This document shows positions 1 to 8,020 of a DNA stretch of 64,000 bases, in pieces. A program made the translations under genes and the position numbers. The DNA lies in assembly GCF_004054195.1 (NCBI RefSeq), contig NZ_SBIW01000007.1, forward strand, positions 1 through 64,000. The letters are read 5' to 3'. Source of the stretch: Mucilaginibacter gilvus. Lineage in GTDB: Bacteria; Bacteroidota; Bacteroidia; Sphingobacteriales; Sphingobacteriaceae. Below the pieces are notes generated by a model that saw only the letters and a list, made by a program, of their open reading frames with translations, did not search any database and was not told the DNA's origin. Positions within the stretch are counted from its first letter, which is position 1. Each line of letters opens with the position of its first letter.

Positions 1-869
1 GTTCGTCGGCCAGTACGATATCGCTTACCCTAACGGCACAGGATGCAGGTTCGGTGATCCGGGTAAATGGCAGCACGGTAGCCAGCGGTGTCGCCTCGGC
101 CCCGATAACCCTGACCGGCGCATCTACCCCGATAGATGTACTGGTAACGGCAGAGAACGGCACCAGCACCAAAACGTACCGCATCACCGTATTAAAAGGC
201 TTGTCCGGTAACGCCTATCTGAGCAAGATCAGCCTGTATCCATATAACATTACCCAGGTGACTGGCTCATCCGACCTTAACTATGCAACAACGATAGGTT
301 CATCAGTTAATTCGGTTTGGCTCACCTTAACGGCACAGGATGCCGGTGCCGTGATCAGGATCAATGGCACCGTACAGGCCAGCGGCACTACTTACGGCCC
401 GATAGCGATCAGCAATACAACAACGCAGGTCAGCGTACTGGTAACGGCAGAGAACGGTACAAGTATCAAAACTTACGGGATCACGATAAACAGGCCGGCA
501 CCGGTAGTCATCGCAGCCGTAAACAAAAACAAAGACCAGATAAACGTGATCCAGAAACCCGACCCGACCCCGGATGCCTCAGCAGACGAATTGGTCGTAA
601 AACAAGCTGTATCACCTAATGGGGACGGCATAAACGACAGGTTTACGATCCAGGGAATCAATGCCTTCCCGGAGAATACGGTCCGGATCATGAACCGTAA
701 CGGTGACGTTGTTTACGAAGCAAAAGGCTACGATAACGAGAACAAAGCCTTCGACGGCCACAACAGCCGGGGCACCCTGCAGCAGGCGGGTACTTACTTC
801 TACTCGGTAGAGTACAAGAAGGGCACCGAAACCAAACGCAAAACAGGATACATCGTGGTTAAATACTAA
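1..869 (+). CDS. Secreted cadherin-like beta-sandwich protein with type IX sorting-type C-terminus (5' end outside window)
   Basis: The reading frame is open from base 3, so only the C-terminal part is present. Two near-identical modules are visible, each with LTLTAQDAG, an INGT/VNGS turn and TVLVTAENGTS-type strands, matching the cadherin-like beta-sandwich repeat family. The last ~85 residues (VSPNGDGINDRF onward) form a gliding-motility-associated C-terminal domain, which in Bacteroidota targets proteins to the type IX secretion system and the cell surface. The PorP/SprF gene directly downstream is a common partner of such proteins. Ligand or substrate unknown; the repeats suggest an adhesin-like structural role (inference). 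Confidence 0.85.
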   Translation, partial: SSASTISLTLTAQDAGSVIRVNGSTVASGVASAPITLTGASTPIDVLVTAENGTSTKTYRITVLKGLSGNAYLSKISLYPYNITQVTGSSDLNYATTIGSSVNSVWLTLTAQDAGAVIRINGTVQASGTTYGPIAISNTTTQVSVLVTAENGTSIKTYGITINRPAPVVIAAVNKNKDQINVIQKPDPTPDASADELVVKQAVSPNGDGINDRFTIQGINAFPENTVRIMNRNGDVVYEAKGYDNENKAFDGHNSRGTLQQAGTYFYSVEYKKGTETKRKTGYIVVKY

Positions 870-928
870 TAAAAAAAGGTAATTTGGCTCAGCGAATATA
901 TAAGCGCATACAACAAGAGTTAAGGAAA

Positions 929-1870
929 ATGATTACCAAACAAGTAATAACAACAGCCAGGGCTGTAGCAAACGGTATAAAATTATTAGGTATAACCCTG
1001 CTGCTCTTAACAAGCGGCAGGGCACTTGCCCAACAGAATACCTTTAGCTACAATCAGTATGCAGATAATCTTACTCCCTTAAACCCGGCCTATTCGCTGC
1101 TGGATAAGGCAGGAAACGTAAACATCCTGGGCAGAAGGCAGTTCATCGGTCTTGAGGGGGCGCCAAACAGTTTACTGATGAGCGCCAGCTTCCCTTTAGA
1201 ATCTATCGGCGCGGCTGCGGGGCTTTTTTTGGTGAACGATAAGTTTGCGGTGGAGAATCAGACGGAGGTTAACGGCTTCTTTGCCAAATCTATACAGCTG
1301 GCCAGTTCGGCGTATTTGTCGGTATCCATCAACGCGGGGATCAGGAGCTACCTTGCCAATTACTCTACGCTGGATCCAAACGACCCGGTGTTTAGCCAGG
1401 ACGTGCGCGAAACCAAGCCGAACATAGGCTTTGGTGTAATGTTCTACAAAGATAATTACTATGTAGGCGTTTCGGTGCCCGAGCTCAGCTTTCGTAACCT
1501 GGGCACAGCATCGGTGCAGCAGGCCAATTACCTGCGCAGCCATTATTACTTCTGTGGCGGTTTTTTAGCAAAACTGAACGACGACATACAATTAAAACCC
1601 GCCGCGCTGGTATCATACCTGCAGGGATCACCAGTAGTGGCAGATATATCGGGTACCATGTACCTCAAAGAACAATTGGGCCTTGGGGTGAACTACCGCA
1701 CCAACAAGCAAGTGGCCGGGATAATATCTGTAAACGCCAACAGCTTTAAAGTTGGCTATAGTTACCAGTTTGGCACATCATCATCAAATTTGGGTGGCTA
1801 CAATAATGCCACTCACGAGGTAAGCATCAGCTATCGCTGGGGTGCCGATTTGCAAAGGAAGCTACTGTAA
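929..1870 (+). CDS. PorP/SprF family type IX secretion system membrane protein
   Basis: 313 residues with a signal peptide ending near GRALAQ, then FSYNQYADNLTPLNPAYSL, the N-terminal signature of the PorP/SprF family of outer-membrane barrels linked to type IX secretion and gliding. I chose ATG 929, preceded by an AAGGAA purine stretch; an in-frame TTG lies further upstream at 884. The gene follows the CHU_C-type secreted protein by 59 bp, the usual arrangement in which a dedicated PorP/SprF paralogue serves the adjacent surface protein. Length and the alternating beta-strand pattern fit the family. Confidence 0.88.
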   Translation: MITKQVITTARAVANGIKLLGITLLLLTSGRALAQQNTFSYNQYADNLTPLNPAYSLLDKAGNVNILGRRQFIGLEGAPNSLLMSASFPLESIGAAAGLFLVNDKFAVENQTEVNGFFAKSIQLASSAYLSVSINAGIRSYLANYSTLDPNDPVFSQDVRETKPNIGFGVMFYKDNYYVGVSVPELSFRNLGTASVQQANYLRSHYYFCGGFLAKLNDDIQLKPAALVSYLQGSPVVADISGTMYLKEQLGLGVNYRTNKQVAGIISVNANSFKVGYSYQFGTSSSNLGGYNNATHEVSISYRWGADLQRKLL

Positions 1871-1942
1871 CCGCCTTTGAACCGGGCTGTTCTCAATATA
1901 AGTGCTCGGTTCTCCATCTAAGTACATCATCTTATCACAATT

Positions 1943-2225
1943 ATGACTACACCCGACCTGAAAAAAATAGGTTTCGGGGTTATAGACCTTGAGCAACTAC
2001 AGCCTCGGTAACGGCAACAATAAACCTGCGGCCGATAGGTACTATAATGCCTTATGGCGGTCCTCAAAATACATTATCTAACCTCGGTAATCAGGGATGG
2101 CTGCCTTGCACTTGGACAAGGTCTCTAAACCGAAATACACCGAACTGTATGATCTGATAAAAGAATCGTGTGGAATTGCCAGCCAACTTGGGCGGATATT
2201 TCTCCCCGCCTCATGCTCCTCATAA
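1943..2225 (+). pseudogene. Decayed coding remnant (unidentified)
   Basis: Between 1943 and 2225 protein-like stretches appear in broken frames: an ATG-led 22-codon piece (MTTPDLKKIGFGVIDLEQLQ), then in the +1 frame NNKPAADRYYNALWRSSKY, two stops, and in that same frame ALHLDKVSKPKYTELYDLIK. The composition is protein-like, but two stops and a frame change rule out an intact gene. I do not recognise the family. The rest of the gap (2226-2610) is AT-rich and I see no gene in it; a T9 run at 2366-2374 has no convincing stem in front. Confidence 0.3.
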
Positions 2226-2610
2226 CTTTCCATCAAGCGAGGAAGGTGGTAACGAAACCAGGCCAATAAATATTAGCGCGTATTACATTATTTTTGCGGG
2301 CTACCCGCATAACAGTATTTCTTTTCCCCTGATATCAAAGCCATGTTCATGAACGAACAGGGCCTTTTTTTTTATTGAGAGCTGTTTGGTTGCCCCAAAC
2401 TAAATTTAGCCAAAGTCGTCGTCAATTATCGAAATATCGTTTGTTGAGTTTTGCCTGTATTGTATAAGTAATTGATTATTAATTTGTTGATGTGTTGGTA
2501 TGCTATTGGTATAACTGGTGGCATATCAATAATAATAGCAAACGTGTCACACTCAATAATCAAAACAGTATCCTTCTGCGCCACTCCACCACCGCCCGGT
2601 CATTCTCATC

Positions 2611-2630
2611 TTAGTGTCATAAACACACTT
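2611..2630. promoter_or_regulatory. Imperfect TAGTGT-N7-ACACTT operator-like site
   Basis: TAGTGT at 2612-2617 and ACACTT at 2625-2630 are separated by 7 bp. It is a one-mismatch version of the site at 2707-2726 and lies about 95 bp upstream of it. Regulator unknown. Confidence 0.35.
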
Positions 2631-2706
2631 GGTTTGAAATGTTTGTCCAGCATAGCCGTCTGCAATCGTATGTGGGTAAATAAACAGAATATCTATAATT
2701 TTCATT

Positions 2707-2726
2707 TTAGTGTCACAAACACACTA
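2707..2726. promoter_or_regulatory. Perfect TAGTGT-N7-ACACTA palindrome
   Basis: TAGTGT (2708-2713) and ACACTA (2721-2726) form a perfect inverted repeat with a 7-bp spacer, about 50 bp upstream of the proposed promoter of the 2803 operon. The same half-sites and spacer occur at 56029-56047. The symmetry suggests a dimeric regulator; identity unknown. Confidence 0.4.
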
Positions 2727-2741
2727 ACTAACAAAAATATC

Positions 2742-2778
2742 GTAAACTAAGTTGACTAATATAGTCAACTTAGTTTAC
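2742..2778. promoter_or_regulatory. 37-bp perfect palindrome, probable MarR operator
   Basis: Two perfect 17-bp arms, GTAAACTAAGTTGACTA and its complement, flank the 3-bp centre ATA. The palindrome contains the -33-like TTG at 2752 and runs into the -7 element at 2776, so a bound dimer would occlude the promoter. The operon it heads ends with a MarR-family gene (5709-6185), which makes autorepression the simplest reading (inference). Confidence 0.65.
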
Positions 2779-2783
2779 CTTTG
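2752..2783 (+). promoter_or_regulatory. Bacteroidetes-type promoter of the DUF5686-marR operon
   Basis: TTG at 2752-2754 and TACCTTTG at 2776-2783 fit the Bacteroidetes sigma-ABfr pattern (TTG/TTTG, about 20 bp, TAnnTTTG). The spacing here is 21 bp. The first ATG follows at 2803, leaving a very short leader. Confidence 0.55.
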
Positions 2784-2802
2784 TATCATCATCTATAAAG
2801 TC

Positions 2803-3096
2803 ATGAAAACTGAAGGCCTATATAAAACAAATACTACAACTGCCGGTAACAACCCGGTTGTTAATACCGCGTTCTTAAAAAACTCTACCAGGTATGTGAT
2901 AGAAGCATTGGGCGAAGGCCTTAAGCAAAGCCTGAACGGCCTGGATATCAATACCGAGTTTTTAACGCTTACCGCACGCAGCCTGGTACAAACATCAAGC
3001 AAAACGGTAAAGCACATGGTTACTAAATACAGCGCTGCGGGTCGCCAGTTGGCTCAAAAACGCTTCCATTATAATAATACCCTATCGCACTCTTAA
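2803..3096 (+). CDS. Small protein of unknown function, first gene of DUF5686-marR operon
   Basis: 97 residues, starting MKTEGLYKTN. No signal peptide, membrane segment or familiar domain; mixed helical composition (STRYVIEALGEGLKQSL, SLVQTSSKTVKHMVTKYS). I chose ATG 2803 because an upstream in-frame TTG at 2752 lies inside the promoter and operator. It ends 10 bp before the DUF5686 gene and shares the palindrome-controlled promoter, so it should be made with the barrel protein and the regulator. Function unknown; a cytoplasmic helical partner is possible. Confidence 0.6.
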   Translation: MKTEGLYKTNTTTAGNNPVVNTAFLKNSTRYVIEALGEGLKQSLNGLDINTEFLTLTARSLVQTSSKTVKHMVTKYSAAGRQLAQKRFHYNNTLSHS

Positions 3097-3106
3097 TATC
3101 ACAACA

Positions 3107-5665
3107 ATGAAAAACCTACAACCGCTTTTTAAAAGCATCATAATTTTACTGCTCTCATTTGGGACAGTTAACCAGCTGCATGCCCAAAGCACAGTGGTAC
3201 GCGGCACCATTACCGATGCTAAAACACACCAGGCAATGCCTTATGTTACCGTAACCTTTGCCAATAGCACTATAGGCGGCGGTACCAATACCCAGGGCCG
3301 TTACAACATTAGCACCACAGGTAAATACACCCAGATACAGGTGACCTTTGTGGGCTTTAAAACCACTACCCGCACTATAGAGACGGGTAAAGAGCAGCAA
3401 ATAAACATTGCCCTTATTGAAGATAACCAGGCGCTAAGCGAGGTTGTTGTAAAATCTGGCAAGAAGAAAAAATATACTAATAAGGATAACCCGGCTGTAG
3501 AACTGATCCGCAAGGTTATTGCCCATAAAGAGCAAAACCAGCTGGAGAACTACAACTTTGCCGAGTACAAACAGTACGAGCGCATGAGCTTTGCGCTGAG
3601 TAACCTGAGCGAAAAATTCAAAACCAAACGCATCTTTAAAAATTACCAATTTTTGTTCCGCGAGCAGGATTCTACTGCTATAGGCGGTAAAACATTGCTG
3701 CCGCTATACCAGGAAGAGAAATTATCTGATAACTATTACCGTAAATCGCCGTATGCTAAAAAGCAGGTGATATCTGCCAATAAGCAGGTAAAATACGATG
3801 AGAGTTTTGTTGATAACCAGGGACTTACCGCGTATTTTAACCGGATGTACCAGGATATCAATATCTATGATAACAATGTTTCGCTGCTAAGCAACCAGTT
3901 GCTTAGTCCGATAGCCGACCACTCACCCGATTTCTACAAATTCTTTATTACCGATACACTAAAAGACCAACAGCCAAACCTGATAGAGCTGAGCTTTACG
4001 CCACGTAATACCAACGGCTTACTTTTTGAAGGAAAGATCTATATCACTATGGATGGCAACTACGCCGTGCAAAACGCGCAGTTAAACGTAAACAAAAACA
4101 TCAACCTTAACTTTGTAAGGCAAATGCAGGCTACGCTTGCTTTTGAAAAAAACAACGATGGTAAATATCACTTAAGCCAAAGCGACCTTAAAATTGAGTT
4201 CGGGATAAACAAAAATAAAGGTGGTGGTATATATGGCGAGCGTTTGGTATCGGTAAATAATTTCGTGGTAAATTCACCGCGTACCGATGATACTTACAAA
4301 GGCCCTGCGCAGGTTATAGCTGCTAACGCAGCTGAAAAAGACGATACTTACTGGCTGATGAGCCGCCCCGATACACTGGATGCCGCCGCGGCGAGTATCT
4401 ATAAAAATATTGACAGCCTGCAAACCATCCCATCGTTTAAAAAAACAATGGATATTGCTACGCTGGTGCTTGCCGGTTACAAAAACTACGGCACATTTGA
4501 AGTTGGCCCCGCCAATACATTTTACAGCTTTAACCCGGTAGAAGGTTTGCGTTTACGCTTTGGCGGCCGCAGCACCCCGTTGTTGAGCAAACGTTACTAT
4601 TTTGAAACTTACGGCGCTTATGGTACAAAGGATAAAGAGTGGAAATACTTTTTAAGCAGTACTTACTCGCTCAACAACAAATCCATCTACTCGTTCCCGC
4701 AGAATTATATCCGGGCAAGCTTCCAGCACGATACAAAAGTACCGGGCCAGGAGTTACAGTTTGTACAGGAAAGTAACTTCCTGCTATCCTTTAAACGCGG
4801 TGCGAATGACATGTGGTTATATAACGACATCTTTCGCTTGGATTACGTGCATGAGTTTAGTAACCACTTATCATATTCGTTAGGCTTCAAAAAATGGAAC
4901 CAGAATGCCGCAGGTTCCTTGCAATTTCAAAACCTGTTACCAAACGGTGGGTTGAACAATGTGGGTACCATCCATACATCGGAATTATCGGGCTCGTTAC
5001 GTTGGGCACCACACGAAAAATTTTACCAGGGTAAACTTTACCGTACCCCGATACCTGATAAATACCCGGTGTTTACCTTGAGCTACGCACAGGGCGTTAA
5101 AGGCCTGGCAGGTGGCGATTACAATTACCAAAACGTAACCGGTAACATCAGCAAGCGTTTTTATTTATTGCAGTTAGGTTTTACCGACGTAAGTACCGAA
5201 GGTGGCTACTTATTTGGCCAGGTGCCGTTCCCGTTGTTGGATATACACCATGCCAACCAAACCTACGCGTTCCAGTTATATTCTTATAACCTGATGAACT
5301 TCCAGGAGTTTGTGAGCGACCATTACGCCAGCATCGCTATCGACCATAATTTCAATGGATTTTTGTTTAACCGTGTGCCTTTATTAAAGAAACTGAAACT
5401 GCGCGAGATCATCGATTTTAAAGCCCTTTGGGGTGGCGTACGCAGCGAAAACGACCCAATGAATAATGCTAACCTGTTACGTTTCCCATCGGGAGCTAAT
5501 GGTGGTACCTATGCATTAGGCTCAACACCATATATTGAGGGAAGTATTGCGGTAGGTAACATTTTTAAAGTACTGCGTATCGACTTTGTAAAACGCTTTA
5601 CTTATTTAGATCATCCGGGCGCGCCCGAGTACGGTGTGCGCGCATTTGTTAAGTTCGATTTTTAA
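3107..5665 (+). CDS. DUF5686 outer-membrane protein with carboxypeptidase-like regulatory domain
   Basis: 852 residues. Signal peptide ending near QLHAQS; residues ~28-110 form the carboxypeptidase-D regulatory-like beta-sandwich (VVRGTITDAKTHQAMPYVTV); the rest is the DUF5686 family, with a C-terminal beta-barrel ending in the aromatic FVKFDF typical of outer-membrane insertion. A close paralogue lies at 42059-44608 (shared NPAVELIRKVIA, FYSFNPVEGLRLR and GRxFGQVPxPLLDIH-like blocks). Unlike SusC proteins it has no TonB plug. Function in the family is unproven. Here it is co-transcribed with a MarR regulator, suggesting induction by a small molecule or envelope stress (inference). Confidence 0.88.
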   Translation: MKNLQPLFKSIIILLLSFGTVNQLHAQSTVVRGTITDAKTHQAMPYVTVTFANSTIGGGTNTQGRYNISTTGKYTQIQVTFVGFKTTTRTIETGKEQQINIALIEDNQALSEVVVKSGKKKKYTNKDNPAVELIRKVIAHKEQNQLENYNFAEYKQYERMSFALSNLSEKFKTKRIFKNYQFLFREQDSTAIGGKTLLPLYQEEKLSDNYYRKSPYAKKQVISANKQVKYDESFVDNQGLTAYFNRMYQDINIYDNNVSLLSNQLLSPIADHSPDFYKFFITDTLKDQQPNLIELSFTPRNTNGLLFEGKIYITMDGNYAVQNAQLNVNKNINLNFVRQMQATLAFEKNNDGKYHLSQSDLKIEFGINKNKGGGIYGERLVSVNNFVVNSPRTDDTYKGPAQVIAANAAEKDDTYWLMSRPDTLDAAAASIYKNIDSLQTIPSFKKTMDIATLVLAGYKNYGTFEVGPANTFYSFNPVEGLRLRFGGRSTPLLSKRYYFETYGAYGTKDKEWKYFLSSTYSLNNKSIYSFPQNYIRASFQHDTKVPGQELQFVQESNFLLSFKRGANDMWLYNDIFRLDYVHEFSNHLSYSLGFKKWNQNAAGSLQFQNLLPNGGLNNVGTIHTSELSGSLRWAPHEKFYQGKLYRTPIPDKYPVFTLSYAQGVKGLAGGDYNYQNVTGNISKRFYLLQLGFTDVSTEGGYLFGQVPFPLLDIHHANQTYAFQLYSYNLMNFQEFVSDHYASIAIDHNFNGFLFNRVPLLKKLKLREIIDFKALWGGVRSENDPMNNANLLRFPSGANGGTYALGSTPYIEGSIAVGNIFKVLRIDFVKRFTYLDHPGAPEYGVRAFVKFDF

Positions 5666-5708
5666 CGTAAATTCGTAAACCAGGTAAGCCTTTAATCGTT
5701 ATACTATC

Positions 5709-6185
5709 ATGGCAGATTGCAATACAATTGAGGATTCGAAAAGGATCACCTGTAAACTGGTGTACCTGCTTAAACGTTCTATAGACGACTGGAGCATGAA
5801 AAAGCTCTGCCGTATGAACAACCCGGACTTTAATAATGCTCACATCCCATTTTTTATGAGCATTGGCACAACGGGTATTACCAATAACGCGCTGGCCGCA
5901 AAGATGAGCGTAAGCAAGCAGGCCGCCAGTAAAATTGTAAAAGAACTGGAAGCCACCAACATGGTACGCAGCGAGAAGAGTGCCGACGATGCACGTGCAT
6001 CTATGCTTTACTTAACACCTGATGGCGAAAAGTTTTACCAGCACCTTAAAAATCAGGTGGAGAACCTGGAGAACGAATATAAAAAGGTAGTAGGTGTAAA
6101 AAACTACGAAGCCGCTATAGATGTGATGCTGAAGCTGGTGAAATTCCACGAAGAGTACAATTGCACGGGAGAACCGGTTGTATAA
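5709..6185 (+). CDS. MarR-family winged-helix transcriptional regulator
   Basis: 158 residues. The central winged helix-turn-helix is clear (ITNNALAAKMSVSKQAASKIVKELEATNMV, then the wing SADDARASMLYLTPDGEKF), followed by a C-terminal dimerisation helix (NLENEYKKVVGVKNYEAAIDVML). It is the last gene of the operon starting at 2803, 43 bp after the barrel gene, and a strong intrinsic terminator follows. MarR proteins bind short palindromes over promoters and release them on ligand binding; the 2742-2778 palindrome is the obvious target. Ligand unknown. Confidence 0.88.
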   Translation: MADCNTIEDSKRITCKLVYLLKRSIDDWSMKKLCRMNNPDFNNAHIPFFMSIGTTGITNNALAAKMSVSKQAASKIVKELEATNMVRSEKSADDARASMLYLTPDGEKFYQHLKNQVENLENEYKKVVGVKNYEAAIDVMLKLVKFHEEYNCTGEPVV

Positions 6186-6224
6186 TTGAGTTTGAATACA
6201 AGGAGTGAATATATATTTTTCGCG

Positions 6225-6260
6225 AAGGCCATAAGGATCATCCTTGTGGCCTTTGATTTT
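6225..6260 (+). terminator. Intrinsic terminator after marR
   Basis: AAGGCCATAAGGAT (6225-6238) pairs with ATCCTTGTGGCCTT (6240-6253), one G-T pair, followed by TGATTTT. It closes the 2803-6185 operon. Confidence 0.8.
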
Positions 6261-6303
6261 GATAGACAAAAATTAGTGTATTAATTTTATACTTGTAACA
6301 GCT

Positions 6304-6885
6304 ATGGATTACGCGCCTATTTTAAACAATATTGCCAAATACGTTACCCTTACCGAGGAGGAAGAAATTTACTTTACCTCTTTTTTGCACTATAAAAAAG
6401 TAAAGCGTAAACAGTATTTGCTGGAAGCGGGGGATGTAAACACCAAAATATCTTTTGTTACCAACGGCTGTCTTCGCAGTTACGCGGTTGATAAAAACGG
6501 CGGCGAGCATGTTTTACAATTCGCCCCACCCGGTTGGTGGATAGTGGATATGCGCAGCATGCTCACCCACGAGCCCGCCCGATTGAACATAGACGCAATT
6601 GAAGAAACCGAGCTGTTTTATATCCTGAAAGCCGATTTGGATGCGCTGCAACTCAAATACCCGAAATTCGAGCGCTTTGGCCGTATGCTGGCCGAGAATG
6701 CGATGGCAACCTACCAGCACCGGCAGATAGATAATATGATATTGAACGCCATAGAGCGCTACTCCAACTTCTGTACGCTTTATCCTTCGCTTATCTTATC
6801 GCTTCCCCAAAAACAGGTAGCGTCCTACATCGGCGTTACCCCGGAATTTTTAAGCAAGATGTTGAATACGGTGGTGATAAAATAG
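6304..6885 (+). CDS. Crp/Fnr-family transcriptional regulator
   Basis: 193 residues. The N-terminal half is a cyclic-nucleotide-binding-type beta-roll (YLLEAGDVNTKISFVTNGCLRSY), then the dimerisation helix, then a short helix-turn-helix at the C-terminus (LPQKQVASYIGVTPEFLSKMLN). No FNR-type cysteine cluster is seen. A near-consensus -7 element (TATACTTG) precedes it. It lies just upstream of two pirin genes; this pairing is common in Bacteroidota, and the direct repeats at 6967-7003 are candidate binding sites (inference). Effector unknown. Confidence 0.85.
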   Translation: MDYAPILNNIAKYVTLTEEEEIYFTSFLHYKKVKRKQYLLEAGDVNTKISFVTNGCLRSYAVDKNGGEHVLQFAPPGWWIVDMRSMLTHEPARLNIDAIEETELFYILKADLDALQLKYPKFERFGRMLAENAMATYQHRQIDNMILNAIERYSNFCTLYPSLILSLPQKQVASYIGVTPEFLSKMLNTVVIK

Positions 6886-6896
6886 AGAGAAGATGA

Positions 6897-6960
6897 GTGG
6901 TGAGTGCTGAGTTGTTGGGTAATATCGTGAAACTACTCACAACTCACCACCCACACTCAC
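6897..6960. repeat. Imperfect inverted repeat of GTGAGT/ACTCAC units
   Basis: GTGAGTGCTGAGTTGT-type sequence faces ACAACTCACCACCCACACTCAC across a ~20-nt loop. It could form a hairpin after the Crp-type gene, but no T tract follows, so termination is doubtful. The simple repeating units look like a dispersed intergenic element. Confidence 0.35.
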
Positions 6961-6966
6961 TAACCC

Positions 6967-7003
6967 TTAATCTATATTAACAATTTCCCTTAACCTACCT
7001 TAT
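6967..7003. promoter_or_regulatory. Paired direct repeats upstream of the pirins
   Basis: TTAATCTATATTAA (6967-6980) and TTAACCTACCTTAT (6990-7003) start exactly 23 bp apart. They lie just upstream of a -7-like TACCTTTA (7026-7033). The same motif at the same spacing precedes the dioxygenase operon (20547-20583). The position fits an activator binding two helical turns apart on one face of the DNA. Confidence 0.5.
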
Positions 7004-7058
7004 TCGCCCTCGTTACTGCTTTAGCTACCTTTATATTACTAAAGAGGAGTAAAACATA

Positions 7059-7928
7059 ATGAAAAAGTTGATTGAAAGAGTAATTCCCCGCCCTGCGAGG
7101 CCAGGTATGGTTGGCGATGGTTTTAGGGTTTATAATATGATACCGGGCGCGGGTATCTCGCAGCAGCGCATTAGTCCGTTTTTAATGCTGGATTTTAACG
7201 CCGAATTTGATTTCGGTCCGTCGGAGCATTTGCGTGGTGTAGATGTACATCCGCATAAAGGGTTTGAAACGGTTACCATTGCCTACAAAGGCAGCGTTGC
7301 CCATCATGATAGCGCCGGTAACAGCGGGATCATCAACCCCGGCGACGTACAATGGATGACAGCCGGCGCGGGCATCCTGCACAAGGAATACCACGAACAG
7401 GAATTTTCGCGCAAAGGCGGACCGTTTGAGATGGTGCAGCTTTGGGTTAATTTGCCCAAAAAAGATAAATCGGCACAGCCGGGGTATCAGGGTATCACTT
7501 CGGCGCAAATGGGCAAGGTGGAATTGCCAGATGGTGCCGGTTTGGTAAACGTAATTGCAGGCACCTACAACAATATAACAGGCCCTGCCAGCACCTTTAC
7601 GCCGGTAAATTTGTTCGATATTAAGTTAAAGCAAGGCGGCGCGGCAGATTTTACCGTTCCCGCAGGGCATAACACGGCGTTGTTGGTAATCAATGGGAAT
7701 GTAACTGTAAATGGTGAACAAGCCAATGAGCATAGCTTAATATTGTTCAAGAACGATGGTGAGGAGATCAGTATAAAAGCCACTACCGAAAGTGTTATAT
7801 TAGTGCTGAGCGGCGAACCCATTAACGAGCCTATTGCCAGTTACGGCCCGTTTGTAATGAACACCCAGCAGGAAATTGCGGATGCCATACAGGAGTTTCA
7901 GTCGGGTAAGTATGGTGTGTTGAACTAA
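7059..7928 (+). CDS. Pirin family protein (first copy)
   Basis: 289 residues, bicupin fold. The metal-binding motifs of pirin are present: HPHKGFETVT (two His) and GILHKE (His and Glu), so the N-terminal cupin should bind iron. Pirins in bacteria can act as quercetin 2,3-dioxygenases or as redox-sensitive binding partners; which applies here is unknown. A good Shine-Dalgarno (GAGGAG) lies ~9 nt before ATG 7059. A second pirin follows by 92 bp. Confidence 0.9.
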   Translation: MKKLIERVIPRPARPGMVGDGFRVYNMIPGAGISQQRISPFLMLDFNAEFDFGPSEHLRGVDVHPHKGFETVTIAYKGSVAHHDSAGNSGIINPGDVQWMTAGAGILHKEYHEQEFSRKGGPFEMVQLWVNLPKKDKSAQPGYQGITSAQMGKVELPDGAGLVNVIAGTYNNITGPASTFTPVNLFDIKLKQGGAADFTVPAGHNTALLVINGNVTVNGEQANEHSLILFKNDGEEISIKATTESVILVLSGEPINEPIASYGPFVMNTQQEIADAIQEFQSGKYGVLN

Positions 7929-8020
7929 ATAATTTTAGTGATGGTTGAGGACAAGGGGGTCAGCGGGCGTGAGGCGTTGTTCCTTTTGTGTTTTTATATT
8001 AGCGTGAAGTACCCAGTAGC

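Noticed and set aside
2340..2375. TTCATGAA hairpin with T9 as terminator
   Set aside because: Stem is only 4 bp on each side and does not directly precede the T run.
2472..2750. 92-codon frame in the gap before the marR operon
   Set aside because: Runs through both TAGTGT palindromes and into the operator; composition is not protein-like and no plausible start signals.
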